Shown here: one piece after another, positions 54,401 through 64,000 of the stretch | How the letters are laid out: the number at the start of each line of letters is the position of its first letter | Position numbering within the stretch: the stretch's first letter is position 1 | NCBI GenBank assembly: GCA_964035575.1 | Contig: OZ037869.1 | Coordinates: 868,001-932,000, forward strand | Source of the DNA: Rhynchopus sp. YZ270_cl-10 | Taxonomy: Eukaryota > Euglenozoa > Diplonemea > Diplonemida > Diplonemidae | Length of the DNA stretch: 64,000 nucleotides | Direction: 5' to 3' | Notes under the pieces: model-generated | Told to the model about the DNA's origin: nothing | The model's database searches: none | What the model saw: only the letters and a program-made list of their open reading frames with translations | Position numbers and translations under genes: made by a program

Positions 54401-57400
54401 GCGTGCGTTGTGTATGAAACAGAACAGCCCGTTCTAAAGCGTGCGTTGTGTATGAAACAGAACCGCCCGTTCTAAAGCGTGTGTTGTGTATGAAACAGAA
54501 CAGCCCGTTCTAAAGCGTGCGTTGTGTATGAAACAGAACCGCCCGTTTTAAAGCATGCGTTGTGTATGATACAGAACGGACCGTTTTAAAGCGTGCGTTG
54601 TGTATGAAACAGAACCGCCCGTTCTAAAGCGTGTGTTGTGTATGAAACAGAACAGCCCGTTCTATAGCGTGCGTTGTGTATGAAACAGAACCGCCCGTTT
54701 TAAAGCATGCGTTGTGTATGAAACAGAACCGCCTGTTCTAAAGCATGCGTTGTGTATGAAACAGAACCGCCCGTTCTAAAGCGTTCGTTGTGTATGAAAC
54801 AGAACCGCCCGTTCTAAAGCGTGCGTTGTGTATGAAACAGAACCGCCCGTTCTAAAGCGTGCGTTGTGTATGAAACAGAACCGCCCGTTTTAAAGCGTGC
54901 GTTGTGTATGAAACAGAATCGCCCGTTTGAAAGCGTGCGTTTTGTATGAAACAGAACCGCCCGTTTTAAAGCGTGCGTTGTGTATGAAACAGAACCGCCC
55001 GTTCTAAAGCGTGCGTTGTGTATGAAACAGAACCGCCCGTTCTAAAGCGTGCGTTGTGTATGAAACAGAACAGCCCGTTCTAAAGCGTGCGTTGTGTATG
55101 ATACAGAACGGACCGTTTTAAAGCGTGCGTTGTGTATGAAACAGAACCGCCCGTTCTAAAGCGTGCGTTGTGTATGAAACAGAACCGCCCGTTTTAAAGC
55201 ATGCGTTGTGTATGATACAGAACGGACCGTTTTAAAGCGTGCGTTGTGTATGAAACAGAACCGCCCGTTCTAAAGCGTGCGTTGTGTATGAAACAGAACC
55301 GCCCGTTCTAAAGCGTTCGTTGTGTATGAAACAGAACCGCCCGTTTGAAAGCGTGCGTTGTGTATGAAACAGAACCGCCCGTTCTAAAGCGTGCGTTGTG
55401 TATGAAACAGAACCGCCCGTTTGAAAGCATGCGTTGTGTATGAAACAGAACCGCCCGTTCTAAAGCGTGCGTTGTGTATGAAACAGAACCGCCCGTTCTA
55501 AAGCGTGCGTTGTGTATGAAACAGAACCGCCCGTTTTAAAGCGTGCGTTGTGTATGAAACAGAATCGCCCGTTTGAAAGCGTGCGTTTTGTATGAAACAG
55601 AACCGCCCGTTTCAAAGCGTGCGTTGTGTATGAAACAGAACGGACCGTTTTAAAGCGTGCGTTGTGTATGAAACAGAATCGCCCGTTTGAAAGCGTGCGT
55701 TTTGTATGAAACAGAACCGCCCGTTTTAAAGCGTGCGTTGTGTATGAAACAGAACCGCCCGTTCTAAAGCGTGCGTTGTGTATGAAACAGAACGGACCGT
55801 TTTAAAGCGTGCGTTGTGTATGAAACAGAACCGCCCGTTTCAAAGCGTGCGTTGTGTATGAAACAGAACAGCGCGTTTTAAAGCGTGCGTTGTGTATGAA
55901 ACAGAACAGCGCGTTTTAAAGCGTGCGTTGTGTATGAAACAGAACCGCCCGTTCTAAAGCGTGCGTTGTGTATGAAACAGAACGGACCGTTTTAAAGCGT
56001 GCGTTGTGTATGAAACAGAACCGCCCGTTTCAAAGCGTGCGTTGTGTATGAAACAGAACGGACCGTTTTAAAGCGTGCGTTGTGTATGAAACAGAACAGC
56101 GCGTTTTAAAGCGTGCGTTGTGTATGAAACAGAACGGACCGTTATAAAGCGTGCGTTGTGTATGAAACAGAACGCACCGTTTGAAAGCGTGCGTTTTGTG
56201 TGAAATACAAGGGCCCGTTTGAAAGCGTGCGTTGTGTATGAAACAGAACGCACCGTTCTAAAGCGTGCGTTTTGTATGAAACAGAACCGCCCGTTCTAAA
56301 GCGTGCGTTGTGTATGAAACAGAACCGCCCGTTCTAAAGCGTGCGTTGTGTATGAAACAGAACCGCCCGTTCTAAAGCGTGCGTTGTGTATGAAACAGAA
56401 CGGACCGTTTGAAAGCGTGCGTTGTGTATGAAACAGAACCGCCCGTTCTAAAGCGTGCGTTTTGTATGAAACAGAACCGCCCGTTTCAAAGCGTGCGTTG
56501 TGTATGAAACAGAACCGCCCGTTTGAAAGCGTGCGTTGTGTATGAAACAGAATCGCCCGTTTGAAAGCGTGCGTTTTGTATGAAACAGAACCGCCCGTTT
56601 TAAAGCGTGCGTTGTGTATGAAACAGAACCGCCCGTTCTAAAGCGTGCGTTGTGTATGAAACAGAACGGACCGTTTTAAAGCGTGCGTTGTGTATGAAAC
56701 AGAACAGCGCGTTTTAAAGCGTGCGTTGTGTATGAAAATGAACGGACCGTTTTAAAGCGTGCGTTGTGTATGAAACAGAACCGCCCGTTTCAAAGCGTGC
56801 GTTGTGTATGAAACAGAACGGACCGTTTTAAAGCGTGCGTTGTGTATGAAACAGAACAGCGCGTTTTAAAGCGTGCGTTGTGTATGAAACAGAACGGACC
56901 GTTATAAAGCGTGCGTTGTGTATGAAACAGAACCGCCCGTTCTAAAGCGTGCGTTGTGTATGAAACAGAACCGCCCGTTCTAAAGCGTGCGTTGTGTATG
57001 AAACAGAACCGCCCGTTCTAAAGCGTGCGTTGTGTATGAAACAGAACCGCCCGTTCTAAAGCGTGCGTTGTGTATGAAACAGAACCGCCCGTTTTAAAGC
57101 GTGCGTTTTGTGTGAAATACAAGGGCCCGTTTGAAAGCGTGCGTTGTGTATGAAACAGAACGCACAGTTCTAAAGCGTGCGTTTTGTATGAAACAGAACC
57201 GCCCGTTCTAAAGCGTGCGTTGTGTATGAAACAGAACCGCCCGTTCTAAAGCGTGCGTTGTGTATGAAACAGAACGCACAGTTCTAAAGCGTGCGTTGTG
57301 TATGAAACAGAACCGCCCGTTCTAAAGCGTGCGTTGTGTATGAAACAGAACCGCCCGTTCTAAAGCGTGCGTTGTGTATGAAACAGAACCGCCCGTTTTA

Positions 57401-60400
57401 AAGCGTGCGTTGTGTATGAAACAGAATCGCCCGTTTGAAAGCGTGCGTTTTGTATGAAACAGAACCGCCCGTTTCAAAGCGTGCGTTGTGTATGAAACAG
57501 AACGGACCGTTTTAAAGCGTGCGTTGTGTATGAAACAGAACCGCCCGTTTGAAAGCATGCGTTGTGTATGAAACAGAACCGCCCGTTCTAAAGCGTGCGT
57601 TGTGTATGAAACAGAACCGCCCGTTCTAAAGCGTGCGTTGTGTATGAAACAGAACCGCCCGTTTTAAAGCGTGCGTTGTGTATGAAACAGAATCGCCCGT
57701 TTGAAAGCGTGCGTTGTGTATGAAACAGAACCGCCCGTTCTAAAGCGTGCGTTGTGTATGAAACAGAACGGACCGTTTTAAAGCGTGCGTTGTGTATGAA
57801 ACAGAACCGCCCGTTTCAAAGCGTGCGTTGTGTATGAAACAGAACGGACCGTTTTAAAGCGTGCGTTGTGTATGAAACAGAACAGCGCGTTTTAAAGCGT
57901 GCGTTGTGTATGAAACAGAACGGACCGTTATAAAGCGTGCGTTGTGTATGAAACAGAACGCACCGTTCTAAAGCGTGCGTTTTGTGTGAAATACAAGGGC
58001 CCGTTTGAAAGCGTGCGTTGTGTATGAAACAGAACGCACCGTTCTAAAGCGTGCGTTTTGTATGAAACAGAACCGCCCGTTCTAAAGCGTGCGTTGTGTA
58101 TGAAACAGAACCGCCCGTTCTAAAGCGTGCGTTGTGTATGAAACAGAACCGCCCGTTCTAAAGCGTGCGTTGTGTATGAAACAGAACGGACCGTTTGAAA
58201 GCGTGCGTTGTGTATGAAACAGAACCGCCCGTTCTAAAGCGTGCGTTTTGTATGAAACAGAACCGCCCGTTTCAAAGCGTGCGTTGTGTATGAAACAGAA
58301 CCGCCCGTTTGAAAGCGTGCGTTGTGTATGAAACAGAACGGACCGATTTAAAGCGTGCGTTGTGTATGAAACAGAACGCACCGTTCTAAAGCGTGCGTTT
58401 TGTATGAAACAGAACCGCCCGTTCTAAAGCGTGCGTTTTGTATGAAACAGAACCGCCCGTTTCAAAGCGTGCGTTGTGTATGAAACAGAACCGCCCGTTT
58501 GAAAGCGTGCGTTGTGTATGAAACAGAACGGACCGATTTAAAGCGTGCGTTGTGTATGAAACAGAACGCACCGTTCTAAAGCGTGCGTTGTGTATGAAAC
58601 AGAACCGCCCGTTCTAAAGCGTGCGTTGTGTATGAAACAGAACCGCCCGTTCTAAAGCGTGCGTTGTGTATGAAACAGAACCGCCCGTTCTAAAGCGTGC
58701 GTTGTGTATGAAACAGAACGGACCGTTTGAAAGCGTGCGTTGTGTATGAAACAGAACCGCCCGTTCTAAAGCGTGCGTTTTGTATGAAACAGAACGGACC
58801 GTTTTAAAGCGTGCGTTGTGTATGAAACAAAACCGCCCGTTTGAAAGCGTGCGTTGTGTATGAAACAGAACCGCCCGTTTTAAAGCATGCGTTGTGTATG
58901 AAACAGAACCGCCCGTTCTAAAGCGTGCGTTGTGTATGAAACAGAACCGCCCGTTTGAAAGCGTGCGTTGTGTATGAAACAGAACGGACCGATTTAAAGC
59001 GTGCGTTGTGTATGAAACAGAACCGCCCGTTCTAAAGCGTGCGTTGTGTATGAAACAGAACCGCCCGTTTTAAAGCGTGCGTTGTGTATGAAACAGAACC
59101 GCCCGTTCTAAAGCGTGCGTTGTGTATGAAACAGAACCGCCCGTTCTAAAGCGTGCGTTGTGTATGAAACAGAACCGCCCGTTCTAAAGCGTTCGTTGTG
59201 TATGAAACAGAACCGCCCGTTTGAAAGCGTGCGTTGTGTATGAAACAGAACCGCCCGTTCTAAAGCGTGCGTTGTGTATGAAACAGAACCGCCCGTTTGA
59301 AAGCATGCGTTGTGTATGAAACAGAACCGCCCGTTCTAAAGCGTGCGTTGTGTATGAAACAGAACCGCCCGTTCTAAAGCGTGCGTTGTGTATGAAACAG
59401 AACCGCCCGTTTTAAAGCGTGCGTTGTGTATGAAACAGAATCGCCCGTTTGAAAGCGTGCGTTTTGTATGAAACAGAACCGCCCGTTTCAAAGCGTGCGT
59501 TGTGTATGAAACAGAACGGACCGTTTTAAAGCGTGCGTTGTGTATGAAACAGAATCGCCCGTTTGAAAGCGTGCGTTTTGTATGAAACAGAACCGCCCGT
59601 TTTAAAGCGTGCGTTGTGTATGAAACAGAACCGCCCGTTCTAAAGCGTGCGTTGTGTATGAAACAGAACGGACCGTTTTAAAGCGTGCGTTGTGTATGAA
59701 ACAGAACGGACCGTTTTAAAGCGTGCGTTGTGTATGAAACAGAACAGCGCGTTTTAAAGCGTGCGTTGTGTATGAAAATGAACGGACCGTTTTAAAGCGT
59801 GCGTTGTGTATGAAACAGAACCGCCCGTTTCAAAGCGTGCGTTGTGTATGAAACAGAACGGACCGTTTTAAAGCGTGCGTTGTGTATGAAACAGAACAGC
59901 GCGTTTTAAAGCGTGCGTTGTGTATGAAACAGAACGGACCGTTATAAAGCGTGCGTTGTGTATGAAACAGAACGCACCGTTTGAAAGCGTGCGTTTTGTG
60001 TGAAATACAAGGGCCCGTTTGAAAGCGTGCGTTGTGTATGAAACAGAACGCACCGTTCTAAAGCGTGCGTTTTGTATGAAACAGAACCGCCCGTTCTAAA
60101 GCGTGCGTTGTGTATGAAACAGAACCGCCCGTTCTAAAGCGTGCGTTGTGTATGAAACAGAACGGACCGTTTGAAAGCGTGCGTTGTGTATGAAACAGAA
60201 CCGCCCGTTCTAAAGCGTGCGTTTTGTATGAAACAGAACCGCCCGTTTCAAAGCGTGCGTTGTGTATGAAACAGAACCGCCCGTTTGAAAGCGTGCGTTG
60301 TGTATGAAACAGAACGGACCGATTTAAAGCGTGCGTTGTGTATGAAACAGAACCGCCCGTTCTAAAGCGTGTGTTGTGTATGAAACAGAACGGACCGTTT

Positions 60401-63400
60401 TAAAGCGTGTGTTGTGTATGAAACAGAACGGACCGTTTTAAAGCGTGCGTTGTGTATGAAACAGAACGGACCGTTATAAAGCGTGCGTTGTGTATGAAAC
60501 AGAACGCACCGTTTGAAAGCGTGCGTTTTGTGTGAAATACAAGGGCCCGTTTGAAAGCGTGCGTTGTGTATGAAACAGAACGCACCGTTCTAAAGCGTGC
60601 GTTTTGTATGAAACAGAACCGCCCGTTCTAAAGCGTGCGTTGTGTATGAAACAGAACCGCCCGTTCTAAAGCGTGCGTTGTGTATGAAACAGAACCGCCC
60701 GTTCTAAAGCGTGCGTTGTGTATGAAACAGAACGGACCGTTTGAAAGCGTGCGTTGTGTATGAAACAGAACCGCCCGTTCTAAAGCGTGCGTTTTGTATG
60801 AAACAGAACCGCCCGTTTCAAAGCGTGCGTTGTGTATGAAACAGAACGGACCGTTTTAAAGCGTGCGTTGTGTATGAAACAAAACCGCCCGTTTGAAAGC
60901 GTGCGTTGTGTATGAAACAGAACCGCCCGTTTTAAAGCATGCGTTGTGTATGAAACAGAACCGCCCGTTCTAAAGCGTGCGTTGTGTATGAAACAGAACG
61001 GACCGTTTGAAAGCGTGCGTTGTGTATGAAACAGAACCGCCCGTTCTAAAGCGTGCGTTGTGTATGAAACAGAACCGCCCGTTTGAAAGCGTGCGTTGTG
61101 TATGAAACAGAACCGCCCGTTTTAAAGCATGCGTTGTGTATGAAACAGAACCGCCCGTTCTAAAGCGTGCGTTGTGTATGAAACAGAACGGACCGTTTGA
61201 AAGCGTGCGTTGTGTATGAAACAGAACCGCCCGTTCTAAAGCGTGCGTTGTGTATGAAACAGAACCGCCCGTTCTAAAGCGTGCGTTGTGTATGAAACAG
61301 AACCGCCCGTTTTAAAGCATGCGTTGTGTATGAAACAGAACGGACCGTTTTAAAGCGTGTGTTGTGTATGAAACAGAACCGCCCGTTCTAAAGCGTGCGT
61401 TGTGTATGAAACAGAACAGCCCGTTCTAAAGCGTGCGTTGTGTATGAAACAGAACCGCCCGTTCTAAAGCGTGCGTTGTGTATGAAACAGAACAGCCCGT
61501 TCTAAAGCGTGCGTTGTGTATGAAACAGAACCGCCCGTTTTAAAGCATGCGTTGTGTATGATACAGAACGGACCGTTTTAAAGCGTGCGTTGTGTATGAA
61601 ACAGAACCGCCCGTTCTAAAGCGTGCGTTGTGTATGAAACAGAACCGCCCGTTTTAAAGCATGCGTTGTGTATGAAACAGAACCGCCCGTTCTAAAGCAT
61701 GCGTTGTGTATGAAACAGAACCGCCCGTTCTAAAGCGTGCGTTGTGTATGAAACAGAACCGCCCGTTCTAAAGCGTGCGTTGTGTATGAAACAGAACCGC
61801 CCGTTTGAAAGCATGCGTTGTGTATGAAACAGAACCGCCCGTTCTAAAGCATGCGTTGTGTATGAAACAGAACCGCCCGTTCTAAAGCGTGCGTTGTGTA
61901 TGAAACAGAACCGCCCGTTCTAAAGCGTGCGTTGTGTATGAAACAGAACCGCCCGTTTTAAAGCGTGCGTTGTGTATGAAACAGAATCGCCCGTTTGAAA
62001 GCGTGCGTTTTGTATGAAACAGAACCGCCCGTTTCAAAGCGTGCGTTGTGTATGAAACAGAACGGACCGTTTTAAAGCGTGCGTTGTGTATGAAACAGAA
62101 TCGCCCGTTTGAAAGCGTGCGTTTTGTATGAAACAGAACCGCCCGTTTTAAAGCGTTCGTTGTGTATGAAACAGAATCGCCCGTTTGAAAGCGTTCGTTG
62201 TGTATGAAACAGAACCGCCCGTTCTAAAGCGTGCGTTGTGTATGAAACAGAACCGCCCGTTTGAAAGCATGCGTTGTGTATGAAACAGAACCGCCCGTTC
62301 TAAAGCGTTCGTTGTGTATGAAACAGAACCGCCCGTTCTAAAGCGTGCGTTGTGTATGAAACAGAACCGCCCGTTTTAAAGCGTGCGTTGTGTATGAAAC
62401 AGAATCGCCCGTTTTAAAGCGTGCGTTTTGTATGAAACAGAACCGCCCGTTTCAAAGCGTGCGTTGTGTATGAAACAGAACGGACCGTTTTAAAGCGTGC
62501 GTTGTGTATGAAACAGAATCGCCCGTTTGAAAGCGTGCGTTTTGTATGAAACAGAACCGCCCGATTTAAAGCGTGCGTTGTGTATGAAACAGAACCGCCC
62601 GTTCTAAAGCGTGTGTTGTGTATGAAACAGAACGGACCGTTTTAAAGCGTGTGTTGTGTATGAAACAGAACGGACCGTTATAAAGCGTGTGTTGTGTATG
62701 AAACAGAACGGACCGTTTTAAAGCGTGCGTTGTGTATGAAACAGAACGGACCGTTATAAAGCGTGTGTTGTGTATGAAACAGAACGGACCGTTTTAAAGC
62801 GTGCGTTGTGTATGAAACAGAACGCACCGTTTGAAAGCGTGCGTTTTGTGTGAAATACAAGGGCCCGTTTGAAAGCGTGCGTTGTGTATGAAACAGAACG
62901 CACCGTTCTAAAGCGTGCGTTTTGTATGAAACAGAACCGCCCGTTCTAAAGCGTGCGTTGTGTATGAAACAGAACCGCCCGTTCTAAAGCGTGCGTTGTG
63001 TATGAAACAGAACCGCCCGTTCTAAAGCGTGCGTTGTGTATGAAACAGAACGGACCGTTTGAAAGCGTGCGTTGTGTATGAAACAGAACCGCCCGTTCTA
63101 AAGCGTGCGTTTTGTATGAAACAGAACCGCCCGTTTCAAAGCGTGCGTTGTGTATGAAACAGAACGGACCGTTTTAAAGCGTGCGTTGTGTATGAAACAA
63201 AACCGCCCGTTTGAAAGCGTGCGTTGTGTATGAAACAGAACCGCCCGTTTTAAAGCATGCGTTGTGTATGAAACAGAACCGCCCGTTCTAAAGCGTGCGT
63301 TGTGTATGAAACAGAACGGACCGTTTGAAAGCGTGCGTTGTGTATGAAACAGAACCGCCCGTTCTAAAGCGTGCGTTGTGTATGAAACAGAACCGCCCGT

Positions 63401-64000
63401 TTGAAAGCGTGCGTTGTGTATGAAACAGAACCGCCCGTTTTAAAGCATGCGTTGTGTATGAAACAGAACCGCCCGTTCTAAAGCGTGCGTTGTGTATGAA
63501 ACAGAACGGACCGTTTGAAAGCGTGCGTTGTGTATGAAACAGAACCGCCCGTTCTAAAGCGTGCGTTGTGTATGAAACAGAACCGCCCGTTCTAAAGCGT
63601 GCGTTGTGTATGAAACAGAACGGACCGTTTTAAAGCGTGTGTTGTGTATGAAACAGAACGGCCCGTTCTAAAGCGTGCGTTGTGTATGAAACAGAACCGC
63701 CCGTTTTAAAGCATGCGTTGTGTATGAAACAGAACGGACCGTTTTAAAGCGTGTGTTGTGTATGAAACAGAACGGCCCGTTCTAAAGCGTGCGTTGTGTA
63801 TGAAACAGAACCGCCCGTTCTAAAGCGTGCGTTGTGTATGAAACAGAACCGCCCGTTTTAAAGCATGCGTTGTGTATGATACAGAACGGACCGTTTTAAA
63901 GCGTGCGTTGTGTATGAAACAGAACCGCCCGTTCTAAAGCGTGCGTTGTGTATGAAACAGAACCGCCCGTTTTAAAGCATGCGTTGTGTATGAAACAGAA
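42401..64000 (+). repeat. 38-bp tandem satellite, at least 567 units, continues past the window
   Basis: Every unit carries GCGTGCGTTGTGTATGAAAC or a close variant and ends GTTYTAAA or GTTTRAAA. The unit start at 42431 and the one at 63977 are 21,546 bp apart, exactly 567 times 38, and every interior point I checked (42963, 45015, 47067, 50069, 55085, 60025) is in phase. All units face the same way. Variation concentrates in an 8-10 bp core after GAAAC: AGAACCGCCCG, AGAACGGACCG, AGAACGGCCCG, AGAACAGCCCG, AGAACGCACCG, AGAATCGCCCG and others. Because 38 is not a multiple of 3, open frames of 60-99 codons on the minus strand are products of three-unit periodicity, not genes. Confidence 0.97.

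Noticed and set aside
47024-62860. Minus-strand open frames of 60-99 codons in the satellite
   Set aside because: Their peptides simply repeat every 38 residues (three 38-bp units), and identical copies occur wherever the same unit order recurs.
42401-64000. CRISPR-like array of repeats with variable cores
   Set aside because: The variable part is only 8-10 bp, comes from a small recurring set and is not unique per unit, and the host is a eukaryote. It is a satellite.

Overview
The window is nuclear DNA of a eukaryotic protist. Genes have short GT-AG introns (58-608 bp, mostly with GTATG donors), and the products are clearly eukaryotic: two casein kinase 1 paralogues, a C-terminal-motor kinesin, a TMEM43 homologue, a mitochondrial BCKD/PDH kinase-like protein, an NPEPL1-type aminopeptidase and an EEF2KMT-like methyltransferase. 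Every gene I can support between about 4.4 and 40.3 kb lies on the minus strand. Several starts sit 3-45 nt downstream of a pyrimidine-rich tract ending in AG. Strand-polar clusters, possible spliced-leader acceptors, a Crinkler/RHS-like NTPase gene and a metacaspase-like gene would fit a euglenozoan with cis-introns (for example a diplonemid or relative). That placement is inference; no rRNA or spliced-leader RNA gene is present to settle it.

Layout. 1-4.4 kb: homopolymer-rich intergenic DNA, dispersed repeats and a truncated hAT transposase relic. 4.4-11.6 kb: CK1 copy A, TMEM43, a Tc1/mariner-like MITE, CK1 copy B. 12.3-15.1 kb: a Crinkler/RHS-like P-loop NTPase plus nuclease-like locus. 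15.1-17.4 kb: an exact 84-bp direct repeat pair and a roughly 400-bp poly(A)-tailed retroposon. 17.4-20.8 kb: kinesin-14 and an unidentified coiled-coil gene. 21-28.8 kb: a repeat-rich accessory stretch with a 640-bp tandem duplication split by a 1,072-bp hAT-like element that has a perfect 8-bp target duplication. 28.8-40.3 kb: mitochondrial protein kinase, NPEPL1 peptidase, EEF2KMT, a metacaspase-like pseudoenzyme and a large coiled-coil protein. 41.4-42.4 kb: three diverged units of a longer repeat. 42.4 kb to the window end: one uninterrupted 38-bp tandem satellite of at least 567 units.

The genes do not form a metabolic pathway; they are housekeeping and signalling genes in a one-direction cluster that is transcribed away from the satellite. 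The most striking features are the satellite, which keeps exact 38-bp phase over 21.5 kb while changing a short variable core in higher-order blocks; the metacaspase-like protein that has lost both catalytic residues; the nested hAT insertion; and the CK1 pair, whose last exons look homogenised by gene conversion.
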